Shown: positions 23,925 to 35,980, counted from the stretch's first letter. The stretch: 64,000 nucleotides of DNA from Heterobilharzia americana (GCA_944470555.2 OX104132.1:17307755-17371754), one strand, 5' to 3'. Notes: generated by a model from the sequence alone, not told the origin. Made by a program: numbers and translations.

Positions 23925-24475
23925 GTTATTATTTGTCCCTTGGGTTCCTAATGGAACATAGGTCTTCAGTAGCACGTCTACATTCCACTCTCTTCTCTGC
24001 AATCTTTTCAACCTAGTTCACGACACCACAAAAGCTCTCATTTCCTCCTCGCACGATCTCCTCCATGTCACCATCGCCTCAGAAGCCCAACTCGTCTCTT
24101 CCCATCTGGGTTCCACTCGAGTGCCTGGCTGGCCTGACGCGTGATGTCCCCAGTCGGCCTTCTCAGTGTATGCCCAATCCATCTCCACTTCCTTGCAGTG
24201 CATATTTGTTGAATGATAGCTCCTTGCTTCGTTGGTTAGTTCCTAGAGCACCTTGTTGGTTATTCTTTCTGGCAATCCATCTGATCTTCAGTAGTGAGCC
24301 AGGTAGGCAGTTGTTCATGAATATTTGTAGTTTACTGGAAATCCCTTTCATAACGCGCCAAGTCTCTTAACCATACAGAAGCACTGATTTGACGTTGATG
24401 TTGAAAATCTGGATCTTGTTCCATATGCTGAGTGCAGAAGATCTCCACACTGGTTTCAGGCTTATGAGGCTTACA
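23925..24475 (-). mobile_element. RTE-like LINE, 3' fragment (copy 2)
   Basis: Same family as 2683-3412: minus-strand frames code for LQIFMNNCLPGSLLKIRWIA and [20 protein letters not shown], and the shared 3' boundary begins GTCCCTTGGGTTCCTA near 23934. It is 5'-truncated within the RT C-terminal domain and broken by stops. A SINE C unit abuts its 5' end at 24478. Confidence 0.8.
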
Positions 24476-24477
24476 CA

Positions 24478-24690
24478 TTACACCAGCCTAATCCAGTCCT
24501 ACAGGAGGTCAGCCGTTGCTCGAATAACTCAATGGTAACATATCTAACTGTACCACTAGGTGATATAAGTTTGAATATCAAGTGAGACATCAGTTCCGCA
24601 AAGGTTTCAGATACGCCTCACTGATGAGTGTCAACAACCATGAAACCCAGGTCCAGAGCTTCCTGACGATTGTCTCCACTCCACTAACAC
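24478..24690 (+). mobile_element. SINE C with hammerhead
   Basis: CCTAATCCAGTCCTACAGG, TCAATGGTAACATATCTAAC (A box-like), a GATATAAGTTTGAATATC-type B box, then CTGATGA (24621-24627), GAAA (24642-24645) and CCCAGGTC, and the tail CTTCCTGACGATTGTCTCCA. Core bases are intact; stem I pairs poorly and stem II has a G-U closing pair. Confidence 0.72.
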
Positions 24691-24844
24691 ACTGTCTTAT
24701 CTTTTACACTGGTGTTTATGTAACTCAATGTGACTGGTGCGAAGAGAACTAACCCACACGTTCCCAATACACTTTTTAGTCAGTAATAAGGTACTGAACA
24801 TAGATTTCTTTTGATGACGAACACTTCTGGTTATAACACAAATT

Positions 24845-24945
24845 AATAAACTCATTTTGATGTCAGTTGAAGAACCATCGAAAACCTGGGATCACTGGAC
24901 GGCTGTTTTTTCCTAGCATGGGACTCTTCAGAAGTATGCACTTCT
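24845..24945 (-). mobile_element. SINE B 3' fragment, minus strand
   Basis: The reverse complement reads ATGGGACTCTTC-type stem II region and TGATCCCAGG, then TCAACTGACATCAAAATG. The head is missing. Confidence 0.7.
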
Positions 24946-26099
24946 AAACTAAAATCCCCATTCATCTCAAAAAGTCTTTTGAGTTAGTTGATTAATTCGG
25001 TGTATTCCTAGTGTAAGTAAACTATAATTCACTATACTCGTATAATTAAATTTAACACAGATACTCACTGTATATGAATATGGCTGTAGGTTAGCTCTGA
25101 TAATTAAAGACACTGTCGGTTAGCCATGCCTCCTAACCTTAGAGGTTTATGCTTTATTCGCAAGAATTTATATTGACTTACAAAGCTGCACACTATATTA
25201 CTATTCAACAGAGAGTATTCTAGATACAGACTGGATTGAGCCATTCTACGGGATGAATAAACAGTATATGGTATTTTAAAAAAAGATATTTCAATGATAT
25301 CCATTGCATTTATCTCAACAGCTTTTATTTGTAGACACCAAAAGACAACAAATTTGTGTTTATGCAATAAAATTTATGCTGAAAACTATGGCGCCTCTTT
25401 TATCTTTAGAAAAATAATAATAAATAATGATATATGCACTTGATTTTTGTTTTATATTGATCTGTATAACACATAAGGTGTATTTTATAGAAATGTATAT
25501 ACACCTTTTTCTTTGTCTCCATTTTGATCTGTTTTCAGATTATCTCTTTTATCTAGTCTATATACAAACCGCCAATACTCTTTTTATCTTCATTATCATT
25601 ATTGTTGTTTATAAGTGGCGTGAATACTTTTTTTTAATTTTCAGGTTTAAAAGTGTACACATGTTTCAATTATAATAGGGATCCTTGTTTTAACAACACA
25701 CAATAAAAGTTACCTGAGATTGGTTATACATTTTGAACTACATCAGTCATTTTTGAAATGATACATATATATGTAATATAGTCAGTCTGACCATAATAAC
25801 TTATGAAATGTATTTTCATTGGATAAGTGTAAAGCTGTCATCATCATTGTCAACTAAAAGTTATCAGCTAAGAACGAACTTTGCAAATTGACTGAAGTAA
25901 TTCAGCATTGGAATTTACTATTTGGTCGTGAACTAATACAGTTTCTCAAGTATATATGTCAATCTAGTAAAAGTGTAAGACTTGATTGATCAATGTGGTG
26001 GAATGTAATTCTATATTACATTAGTTTGTATCATTATATAGTCAGTACAGAGTGATGCAGTATTATTTACTTGACGAAATTCCAACAATAAATTATTGC

Positions 26100-27600
26100 T
26101 CATAGTCATATTAGTGTAATCACACTCCTTTCCATATCTGATTTTTATACTCCTGTCACCTGACATTTGTTTGTTTTTATTGGTAGCGAAATGTTCCATA
26201 AATCTCTAGCACAGATGTTGCGTCGTTCCTATTACGTGTGTTGGATGTTGATTCGATAAACAAAGCTTCAGTAATCAACCTCTCCATCTAATTATATTCC
26301 ACTCAAGTATAGTGGTTCGGAAACTACTATCTACAGGAAACTGATACATTTCAACAGGTGTCTAGACTTCAGATCATCTCATCCAATGTCAATTAAGGCA
26401 GGTTTAGTCAGAAGTCTAAATGACAGAGCTAAAAAACCCACTAGTCTTTTCAAGTCGTTATTCATCGTAGACTGACATCAGTTGGAGAAAGAAAGGAAAT
26501 GTGGGAGTACTGGATAGCTGTTTCGTCAGAATGGTATGGCACTCCTCAACAGTGCGTGCACACCCACACCTCCACTGAGCCAGAGATCGAACCCGTGACC
26601 TTCGGGTTCCGTGAACAGCACGTTACCATTGAGCTAGCCACTGGGTCACAATCCAATGCTCCATATTTCCAACTTCTGTCACCTCACGATATAGCGCAAC
26701 CGACACCCAATGTCATCGTTGAGTGACTGTCCCACGACCATCAGGCTTTGCCCCACCGGTCACGACTTCTCATTGCAACTTCGGGAGTATCTCTCGAAGC
26801 TAGTCACCAATGAACACCAGTTCAATTGATTTTGAGGCAGTTGTGGAGACTTGGAATTATTTCAAGTTGTTATTCATCGTAGACTGACATGAGTTGGAGG
26901 AACGAAGGAGGAGCAAAGTTATTTGTTGTAAGGACCTCCCTCAACAAGGAATTGAAGCACATAAGAGAAACGTTGACAATTAATAATTATCCTATGCAGT
27001 TTATTTAGAAATTTGTAGGAAAACATAAAAAACAAGGTGACAACAATAACATGAATACAGATAATAGTGAGAAGAGGAATGGAAATAATTTCAAAGTGTC
27101 TATTGTTTTACCACATGAAGAATGAACATCAACATCTCAACAAGGTTGAGATTAGGGTGACATTTAAATGTATAAACTCACTCAGAAATAAGCTTTGTCC
27201 GTTGGCTTAAGGATCGGATAGAACAGATGAAACAAAGTGATCTGAATTATCAAACTCCATGCAATGACTGTGAGTTGAAGTACATAGGTGAAAGTATCCG
27301 GTTGTGGTCAGTTAGAATAGAGGATCATATGAACTTAGCTAAATATACAATGGCAGACCCGAATGAGATCAATAATGTGGAAGAGAACTCGGCTACTGCA
27401 TTGTATTGCATACATTGACACACAACCACACAATAGGGTAGCATAAGACAATTATGCTGGAGTCTTATATGATTAGGCTGAGACAGAGACTGAATAACTG
27501 AATCTTTGTTCATAGAATCAACAACCAATGACGCAACAACCATATCAGAGATATGAAGAACTTTACTATCAACGAAAATAAAGAATATCTGGTGACAGGA
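26100..27600 (+). mobile_element. Compound Penelope fragment with embedded SINE B dimer, copy 2 (inverted)
   Basis: The reverse complement of 12115-13440 in all its parts, including the junction GTAATCAACCTCTCCATCTA near 26280, the SINE B (minus-oriented here) and the Penelope endonuclease CNDCELKYIGESIRLWSVRI near 27260-27320. Left of 26215 the Penelope tail continues (26100-26215), where the intron 1 copy differs. It is broken by stops. Confidence 0.78.
26460..26900 (-). mobile_element. SINE B unit inside the second compound block
   Basis: The inverted counterpart of 12740-13205, with B box GGTTCGATCTC on the minus strand and hammerhead core TTGAGGA plus GAAA. It shares the same C to T change in CTGAGGA with the intron 1 copy, which supports descent from one insertion. 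Confidence 0.8.
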
Positions 27601-29263
27601 CCATAAAAATGAGATATTGTATGGAGTGTATCACTGTGCACTATATATCAAAAAACAAATGTCAGTCTAGATTCATTGCCTACAGTAAATGAACGGAACT
27701 TTCTTTAAGGCGACCTTGATGCCAAATTATTCATTCTAACTAACACAAAAGATTTAAACTCAATGAGATAAAATAACTGAGATACACCGGTTACTTGTAT
27801 TTAACCTAAATGAACATTTCTGGTATCTAAAACGCTTAAGGGTGCAAGATAACAGCTCACACGATAGCCTTAAATTCATTCTGTATCAGTTATCAGCTTA
27901 AAATACTTTGTTGATAACAGACGATACACTGTGTCATCAATCAGATTCTCCAACAGACTTCGAAAATTAAAAATCTATATTAGATAAAACAACACGTTGA
28001 ATTCATGTAAAATTTCATTCAGTTTTCGGATGTTCTGTTTACGAACGTGAATTAGGAACATTTTTGAGTTCATTTCAACAGTTATTGGCTGAATTATAGA
28101 AATACATTACCCGTTGACATGAGTGATTATAGACCGCTCACGCCAATCAGCATTGGTCTGTATCCAGATCAAAATAATCTAAACCCATGATGACCATTTC
28201 GCATATTTGGAACCAATTTCATCAGAGGTTTATGTGAATAGATTGATCTCAGAGAGTTGAGTTGTCTAAACCACTGGGAATGCTGGACAGCTAGTAGAAC
28301 AGACTGGTTGTAATCGGAATCAAAATATGTATTTTCGAAATATTCAGTCCATAGTGAAAACGATACAATTAGATAAGATGTAAATGTGAAATCCTTTTGT
28401 TTTTCCAATGGAAACAAAAAATATTCAGATCACATAAAATGATCTGTTCAACACAAAGAGAATTAAGATTACCAGCATGAAAGGGAATTTTGATAGAATT
28501 TTACTATTTCACAACTCAACTAATTGTTTCATTTTTATCAGAAATTGGTCATTTCCCTAATAGATAATTTGAATCACGCAAGGCAGTTGCGGATATTTGA
28601 CTGCCAAACTATATAAATCTCTGTCTTCAGTAAAATTATGTTGAAAATAGTCCAACTTTTGTCTAATTTTGCCATGGAGTGCGACAATATCCTTTAGATT
28701 CATCAAAGAAGCCTGGAAATCCCTGGTAAGCCTTCACAGTCAATCATAGCTTATCGAACCTTAGGGACAAGTCACGTGATCATATATGTGAGACTCAGAT
28801 TGGTTAAAGGGCTCTCTAGAAAAGTGTAGAACTTCACAGGATCATCAAAAAATGTATCCGAACGGTTAGTTTTTGTACACATTCGGCTAGACAATAAACC
28901 TTTGTCGGTTTTGCCGCTTCTTTCTGTTTTCGAGGTACCTAGGAATCATCAAGGGTTAAGACTAAGGTTATTGTTCAACAGTCCACTCCTACATATATAT
29001 AACACAAAGATAGATCCCATGTACATACATTTTAACACTCTTCAACTTTCAGTTAAACAGAGAGTATCCATCGGATGGTAGACACCAGACTACAGTCCAA
29101 TAGTTCAGCACTTAAGTTCACATTCTGTGACCTGGACCTTTTCACATCTGTAATCATTTGGATGCCAAATGTAGATAAGTGAATACTTTAGAAACATAAA
29201 TATATGAAAATAAACACGTGGGGGAAAACGTATATGAATATGTATATACTAACATGTAAATCC

Positions 29264-29385
29264 CTGACGGGGACATGGATGCGTACTGCTGAGGAATCCT
29301 ATACTAGGACGAAACAGCCGTCCAATACTCTCCGATTCCTAATGTTTCTCTATGTGATTTCAGTCCTTGATGAATATCAATTTGA
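29264..29385 (+). mobile_element. SINE B 3' part with hammerhead
   Basis: TCCCTGACGGGGACATGGAT, then CTGAGGA and GACGAAACAGCCGTC with stem I GTACTG/CAATAC (one mismatch), and the tail ...CAGTCCTTGATGAATATCAA. Core bases are intact, but the first stem II pair is A against C. Confidence 0.75.
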
Positions 29386-29831
29386 AGGTAGTAAACAAAT
29401 CTCAAATTCCTCTAGGCTTAAAACAGTCCTTCACACAGCATGTTACTGGATAGTGATAACAATATGTTCCTCCAGGAAAAGCCTCTTTTCGAAGCGTCTG
29501 CAATTGTAATCCCTTCAAGCTCTCAAGACCAATTGCCAATTTACTGTAGGGAGAGATTTTCTGAGTTGATATGATACAAATGATAAGTGAATGAATTATA
29601 TGAAATCTTGGTTTGTTATCCCCATTCGTGTTAACTCTACCCTGACTTCTAACCTAAGGATACAGAGTGATATGGTAGAATGCATTGAACACTTCCCTTG
29701 CTGTACAAGCTACATTAGACCTAAACATCGGTTGTTCAGAATTCAAAATCAGTAGAATATCTGTATTCTGATAAAGTATTAGGACTAGACAAAAAAATTG
29801 ACTATTCTTGAATGAGAAATCATTGTGTGTA

Positions 29832-29990
29832 ATCCAGTCCCACGAAAGGTCAGTAGCCACCAGAAATAGCGCACTATAAGTATCGCAGACTGCAACTCTG
29901 TACAATGTGGATTCAAATCACCATAGGGACTCTAGTCCTCTTGACGTTATGGAGACCGCCTAATGATGAGTTCCAACAAGGATGAAAGCT
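29832..29990 (+). mobile_element. Decayed SINE C
   Basis: TAATCCAGTCCCACGAAAGG, GCAGACTGCAACTCTGTAC, GGATTCAAATCACCATAGGG, CTAATGATGAGTTCCAACAA and GGATGAAAGC. It lies just upstream of RTE copy 3. Confidence 0.6.
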
Positions 29991-30036
29991 GGATGAGACA
30001 GATCTTAATGTTTATTGCTTCCAAACATCTAACAGA

Positions 30037-30815
30037 GGTGATGAAGATACCCAACCAACAACAGCATCAACAAAAATCACCAATCACAATCAACGCGAGA
30101 AACTTAAAAAAAGTAGCCTCTTCCATCCAACCACCTAGGCAGCACCGTTTCAACTACAGGCAGCACAGGCACAGACAAGGACGTCAACGCAGCCAGGATC
30201 GGAAAGACAGCAACACAGGCGTTCATTAACCTGAAACCAGTATGGAGATCTTCTGCACTCCACTCAGCATAAAGCGTTAACAACATCCAGATTTTCAACA
30301 CCAATTCAGTCAAGTCAGTGATTCTATGTGGTTGACAGACTTGGCGCGACACGAAAAGCATTGCCAACAAATTACAGGCACTCATCAACAAGTGCTACGC
30401 TGACTCGTTACTGAAGCTCAGATTGGAAGGCGAGAATAAGAAGAATAAGCAACAGGGAACTCACTCTGACTGGCTGGCCGGCGACGAACCAACGAAGCAA
30501 GGAGCTATCACTCAACAAACATGCACTGGAAGGAAGTGGAAGTGTAGATGGGTTGGATTGGATATACACTGAGAAGACCGTTTTGGAACATCACACATCA
30601 GACCAGGCACTCGAGTGGAACGCGCATGGGAAACGGCGAGTTGGGCGTTCGAGGTGAGGTGACATGGAGGAGATTACGTAAGGAATAAGAAAGATGAGAG
30701 CTTGTGGGCTGTGGTGGAGCTAGGTTGAAGAGACTGCAGAGAAGAGAGTGAAATGGAGACGTGCTCCTGAAGCCGTATGTTCCACTAGGAACACAAAAGA
30801 CAAATAATAATAATC
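30037..30815 (+). mobile_element. RTE-like LINE, 3' fragment (copy 3)
   Basis: Plus-oriented RTE copy starting abruptly at GAGGTGATGAAGATACCCAA and ending at GTTCCACTAGGAAC plus an AATAATAAT tail. It is very similar over its whole length to the minus-oriented copy at 39596-40370: a reading frame of 95 codons crossing both on the antisense strand differs at one residue. It is 5'-truncated against a SINE C remnant. Confidence 0.85.
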
Positions 30816-31084
30816 TAACATCGACCAAAGTAAACTGAGATGAACAGTCCCCTAGCTTGGTGACCATTTTACAAAATAATCGATAAAATTCGGTTGGCAC
30901 TGGTTAGAAGGCAACATGAAATTGTTTACTCTCTAGTGACCAACAAAAAGGCAGAGTACCAGTTTCGATACAAAAGATCCATTTGTCACTTGGCGACTTA
31001 TTGCATCACTGATGACGACTTCATATCACACGATGAGCATGTTTTACAGTCGTTCGCTTTGTTATGTTGCATAACTGGAAACAA

Positions 31085-31620
31085 TAGACGGTGAAAATGG
31101 AAGACATGGGGACATCAGAGAGTTTTGATTACAGATATCTTTTCAGTATTACTCACATACCAGAATCACTACATAAACTAGGTTAAGATTAGACGCAGAC
31201 TTCTAGTGAAGTAACGCAAGTTAGTCAATTAGGTTGTGAGCCATTTACTGTAAATTAACTTGGTTGTGTGTTGCCTATGCACGGCCACCGCCTACGAAGT
31301 TAGTCGAAACACATATGGGTTAAAAATAGTTGAAGGTGGACATATCGAGTTTGATAACTTCCGATTTCAACCATGTTCAAAAGTTTGTGTTATCTGGCTT
31401 GGATTCTCGAGATAAAGGCATAGTTAAGCTTTTGTAAACCCTTTCATCAACCTTTATTTATTCCTTCATCTCTTCTAATCCACCTTCATCTACTCTAATA
31501 TAATTCATCTTCTCTTCATTTCTTCTCTGTATGCTGCTATGAAGTGTGGTGACTTGAAGTGATACATTTCTGTTCCAGGCTGTGCACTGATCTGTCTATT
31601 CATCTGTCTGTATAGACTTA
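31085..31620 (+). mobile_element. LINE 3' fragment (YVDD family, copy 2)
   Basis: Similar to 11700-11900: GGTTTTGATCACAG-like and CACGGCCACCGCCTACG-like stretches occur in the same order, followed by a 3' UTR with CTGTGCACTGATCTGTC near 31585. There is no open frame. Strongly decayed and 5'-truncated. Confidence 0.55.
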
Positions 31621-32061
31621 GTTAAAAACAGATATATAACTATGGGATGTGTCTCTGTTTTGTGAAAATCGGTGAAATCGTGGTGTAAAACGTTTCTGAA
31701 ACAAATATCCTCTACCACTAGGATATCTAATGTTTATGAAAGGAATTAGTTGTATGCGATAGTAATGTTCACTTACGTTGTGATCTGGATTTTTCGTCAC
31801 ATCCGGATTACCAATATGTTAAATGATTACATCAGTCAGTGTGAGCACTAAACTTTAGGTATATAGATACACATATTGAAGAACAGTGTCCTGAAACTTT
31901 ATCTAATTGTTATCAAGACTTGTGATGCATCCGAAGAATTGGTAACGAAAAAAACTGCTTACTTCAATATTCTCTAGGCTTTTTTTTCACCGACTTATTT
32001 CAATGTATTAGTAAAATCACCTGCTATACACTTTCTATGACAAAGACATTTATTCTAAAGT

Positions 32062-32180
32062 TATATTGATCTCGGTGACTAGCAGAGGAGTCCAGGACAC
32101 GTATCTCTTCCTATTTAGGACTCGTCATTTGGACGAAACGAACGTCCTGGATTCCTGTGCTGGTCACCAAGATCAATATA
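32062..32180. mobile_element. SINE A palindrome centred on a hammerhead
   Basis: Arms 32062-32102 (TATATTGATCTCGGTGAC...) and 32142-32180 (...GTCACCAAGATCAATATA) are reverse complements with few mismatches. The middle carries minus-oriented stem II and CTGACGA-like sequence joined directly to plus-oriented GGACGAAACGAACGTCCTGG. Each half is the 3' part of SINE A; a plus-oriented extension block follows to 32280. Confidence 0.8.
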
Positions 32181-32355
32181 AAACCATGAACATCCGGCAG
32201 TATCGAGGCATCCGCATAGGATACCAACAGAGGTCGAGCAGCTCGGCCCTGTATAGCAACGAGAAATTACAACTTTCATTGCGGCATTTATTCTAATTTA
32301 TACACCCTGTGATACAGTTCATAGTGTCATTTATTTTAATTATTTTTCTTTATAG

Positions 32356-32460
32356 GAAGTCACTTTAAGTCGTAAAATATCAGAAGAAAAGTTTGGTTTA
32401 ACTTTGTGCTACCGTCAAGGTGATGCTTGCAGTTCAAGCTGTGATGTTTATGTGGGTGAT
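32356..32460 (+). CDS. PDZRN-like gene, exon c: first half of PDZ2
   Basis: A 35-codon exon, phase 0 at both ends, between the acceptor CTTTATAG and the donor GTAAGT. It codes for EVTLSRKISEEKFGLTLCYR and continues to CDVYVGD. The FGLT motif is the carboxylate-binding loop of the PDZ domain (GLGF class, as in the KLGLTVCYR of vertebrate PDZRN3), followed by beta2, a short Cys/Ser-rich beta2-beta3 loop and beta3. The domain is completed by the exon at 44925 after a 12.5 kb intron. Because the exon is a whole number of codons, skipping it would keep the frame but remove the ligand groove of PDZ2. It is too short to be found by a simple ORF scan; it was identified from splice sites and PDZ homology. 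Confidence 0.85.
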
Positions 32461-32584
32461 GTAAGTTAATGTTCTTTTCTTCATCATTTATATGCTTCAT
32501 TCTTTCATATTGTTCCTTACCACTCATTACTGAACTAAGATGAATTGATCTACTATTCAATTAGGAAGATTGTAGAGATTTTAT

Positions 32585-32700
32585 CCCTGATGGGGTCATG
32601 CGTGTGCGCTTCTGGGGAGTTACATACTGGGACGAAATAGTCATCCAGTGCTCCTAGGTTTCCAGTGTTTCCTCAGCAGTCAGTCTATGATGAATGCAAA
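32585..32700 (+). mobile_element. SINE B 3' part with decayed hammerhead
   Basis: TCCCTGATGGGGTCATGCGT, GCGCTTCTGGGGAGTTACAT, GGGACGAAATAGTCATCCAG, CAGTCAGTCTATGATGAATG. The CTGAGGA core is changed to CTGGGGA. It lies 125 bases after the donor of exon c. Confidence 0.72.
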
Positions 32701-33299
32701 CCTATAATCTGCCATTATTCTACCACTTCAGAAGGCTATCACTAAATCCATACAGTGAAATAAATTCCACGAGACTGTCCATTTACATTATAAGGATGAT
32801 ACATCTAGTATGCGTGTATCCTCGCAAATAACATTGTTTTAAACAGACTTTCAGCTGCTAAACCAAGTTGTCATTGTCAGTAACGAATCACAATTAGCGA
32901 AATTGGTGACTGTTTTCACAGTGACAGTATTAAACGCCTTCACAACTCTATCAGCACTCGGGTTCCATTAGATCACTGTCCACCTTCCCAATCATTAACT
33001 TCTAATCTTTCTTCATGTCTCTCGGTCAATAATCCTACATAAACAAGCTCTCAACAACCATGTGAGTTAGCGAAACAGCATAACTGGTCTTCTGAAGCCA
33101 CGCTCCAAACTACATATCAGAGCTTTCAGTGTCCACATCCTCTGATAAGTTGGTCAACAAACTTCACTAACTGAAATTCTAGCATACTGGACCATAGATG
33201 TGTGCTGTGTTTAGGAGACACTCAGATTACCCAACCATTCTCACCTAGCCATTATGATGAATCTGCAATTTCCCCTTCGAGTTTCTGGAGATTCGATGG

Positions 33300-35980
33300 C
33301 TTGTTCTCGTGGTGTTTTAGGTGTAAGCATAACATTAGATGCGAAGGTGAAAATTGCACTGCCTGGCTAGATCCCAGTTAACAGTCGTCTATGTCCTGTT
33401 TGACTTAATAGTGTAGTGAGGATTAAAAAGAAATGTTGAACTCGCCGTTGTCTCTTTGTAGTCCCTGCTTACGCTTCCACTAAGTGAAACTGGGATGGGA
33501 AAGAAGAATGAATTCTATCAAAATATATCTAGCCTGCTACTGAAAGCCAAACGTTTAGACGTGGTCATTGTTGCAGGTAATTTCAATGCACCAGTAGACA
33601 GGCTCAGTCAGAAAGAAAGGCACTTAAACGACCCTTTTGAAATCCCCGATGAATGAACAAAAAAACGGTGATCACCTGCTGTATCTGTGGTCCAACAACT
33701 ACCTAGTTTTGGTCAGAACGAACTTCAGAATTCAGTGAGTCTCAGCACCCTCTTCCGAGTTAATGGATACACGAGAACGCATCACTTCCAGCCCTGAGCA
33801 AAATGAAGTGCAGAAGCAACTCAAAATCCTACTCAATTACTGTGAACAGTGGTGAAAACCGAAGGCTGAAGAGATGGGAAAGGTAGCGGCCATAGGTAAC
33901 GGCGGACAAGTATCAAAACATCTGGGAAACTTGAGAGAAAAGATTAGTGGTGAGTAAGAGATTAGATTGGAGAAAGATAGGTTTGCGGCTCATTCGCAGA
34001 GGAAACGACTGCAACGATGGATGGAACACTTCGAGTAACAGCTTAGATTGGCCTCCAGTTACTATTTCCTTACTCAGTATGCAGTCAGATCCAGAATGGA
34101 ATATCGAGATAAGACCCCCGACACTTTCAGAAGTCGAGAAAGCTGTAGGTAATATGAGAGGAGGTTTGCAGTAGGGTTAAACGAACTAGTTCCGGAGATG
34201 TTTAAGGACGATAGTAGTCAAGTCAACTGAAATATTAACTAGCGTATTAGAGTCAGACATGATCCTCTCTGACTGGTCTCAATCACTGGTTGTCCTATTC
34301 TTCAAGAAAGGGGAGAAACCCTCTTGTGAAAGCCATAGGGGAATCAGTGAAGCTATGGCTCAGTGGTTTAGGGAGATAACTATCAACCATTAGGTCACGG
34401 GTTCTAAGCCCCCTCCACCTACCAAGGTCTTGGCAGCCGGGTAGTATCACTTCCCCTCACATAACAGGTGTAGCTTGTCGCCTACTGCAAGGATGTGTAC
34501 ATGGTGGTTGAGTTGCGTACATTGTGCGGGGAAACCAGCCTGATGAACAGTGTCTTAGATTCTCGTTTCTACAATCATTAAACGACTGAGGGGAGCCCGG
34601 AAGAGCAAACCCGTGAAAATCATGCAGGCTTCACGCCCGGCTGTAGGTGTGTCAACCAGATATTCCCACCCTTTCACATTCTGGAACACAATCACACTTA
34701 CAGATGACGGACAATGGTTGTATTTCTCTATTTGAAGCCGACACTTCAAGCTGACAAAGCACATTGACAGATTTTATGAGAGTGTCTTTCAGTGGAAAGA
34801 GTACAGAGTAAGTATATCACTCTGCTGAATTCTCTGTACTTGAATACCCGTGAGCATGTTAAAGCTTATGGTGAGTTGTGTACGCCAAATGATTTCCATC
34901 CACGATGTCCATTCTTCCCACTCTCATTTAATCTTGCCACAGACATACCTATGGAGGTCTCCTCCTCGTCATTTAGCTTTAAAGGGACTGATCTTATCAC
35001 AGAAGAATCCTTGGTAGACCTAGAGTATCTAGATGACGAATTTCTGTTACACAAAGATCCTGACAAAATGCAGAATCTTCCTTCCAACTTAGGTGGCAAT
35101 TTGAGAATGTATGGGATGCGTTTCTCGCCACCCAAATGCAAATTATTATTCCATGACTGGTGCCCCGATTAACAATAGACAGTCAAGTGGTCCAGCCTCC
35201 TTACAACCCTACCCAAATGAGAAGACAGATTAGCCCGAGTGAGTCATCTGCACGGATAAAATATCCTCAATAAACTTTCACCATCTATGACACCATCAGC
35301 ATTTTAGACCACTTATTCAAGATCGACTATACTGTCCTACAGCCTGCTCTCTTCTATTATACACCTATGAAATATGACCATTAAAGGAAAACAAACTGAG
35401 TAGGCTTCAGGTGCTCGCCCACCATCACTCTCGTAGCATAAGCCATCCATGTCTCATCGTCAGTAATGAAGAAGTCAAATGAAGTGTGTCATAAGGGAGA
35501 TGAAAGTCATTTAGTGGAGTTGTCAACCTTCATCGACTCAGGTGGCTGAGGCATGTGTGAAGCATATCTAGTCACCGTATTCCTCATCACACAATGTTAG
35601 CTGAAGTAGTTTAAGAATGGAAAATGGGTAGGAGTGGTGAGACTAAAACATGGTGACAGTGCATGCAGTCTTTCTAACTGTTAATCTGAGTCGTGTAGGA
35701 GAATGTATGCATGCTGGTTAGGGTCCATGTAAGAAAAGAAACCAGTAGTGGTTTGAGACTGTGTTTGATGTGGTTTCGAATTGATGTCAGTGGTGCAGAT
35801 GCATCCTCATATTTCTCTACTATCTCATTCCTTCCTGTTATCTCTTTAAGAGTTTTTACCCCTTTTGACGGCTTTCTTCTCGATTTCTTTATTTTTCATC
35901 TTATTGAATCCTGTTTTGATTTACTGATATCGGGTGTGGCAGTAATGCAGTAATGCCTAGACCCATGTTGACTTTATCAG
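33300..35980 (+). mobile_element. LINE with endonuclease and RT remnants (copy 3)
   Basis: Broken but long plus-strand element. Near 33460-33600 frames resemble an APE endonuclease (VVPAYASTK, then VIVAGNFNAP). At 34050-34330 an RT N-terminal part appears (PPTLSEVEKAVGNMRGGLQ, followed by a KKGE...NYRGI-like stretch). After a SINE insertion (34345-34690) comes LNSLYLNTREHVKAYGELC and LEYLDDEFLLHKDPDKMQNL (YLDD in place of the usual Y(A/V)DD), then MRFSPPKCKLLFHDW. The 3' part, about 35100-35860, is nearly identical to 55560-56330. The 5' limit is approximate. Confidence 0.78.
34345..34690 (+). mobile_element. tRNA-like SINE (family E) nested in a LINE
   Basis: Starts with GCTATGGCTCAGTGGTTTAG (A box) and GTCACGGGTTCTAAGCCCC (B box region), then a GC-richer body (CAGCCGGGTAGTATCACTTC, GGGGAAACCAGCCTGATGAA, TTCACGCCCGGCTGTAGGTG). 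It separates RT parts of the LINE at 33300-35980. One copy only, so its limits are approximate. Confidence 0.6.

Larger units (their letters stand above)
19212..32355 (+). other. Intron 2 (13.1 kb)
   Basis: Flanked by GTGAGT and CTTTATAG. It holds Sm-alpha-like units (19278-19655), SINE D fragment (20710-20850), SINE B copies (22548-22750, 22990-23310, 24845-24945, 29264-29385), RTE fragments (23925-24475, 30037-30815), SINE C (24478-24690, 29832-29990), an inverted Penelope/SINE block (26100-27600), a LINE 3' fragment (31085-31620) and a palindromic SINE A (32062-32180). I see nothing recognisable in 19660-20700, 20860-22540, 23315-23920, 24950-26090, 27610-29260 and 31630-32055. Confidence 0.8.

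Noticed and set aside
25427..25675. Plus-strand 82-codon ORF rich in hydrophobic residues
   Set aside because: AT-rich intron sequence gives Phe/Ile/Leu-rich frames by chance; there are no splice context, homology or codon signs of coding.
30104..30391. 95-codon ORF found almost unchanged at 40017-40304
   Set aside because: Conservation reflects two recent copies of an RTE 3' region read on the wrong strand, not a host gene.
35711..35953. 80-codon ORF in intron 3
   Set aside because: It lies in the 3' part of a LINE whose near-identical copy at 56170-56400 has lost the frame, so there is no sign of selection on the protein.
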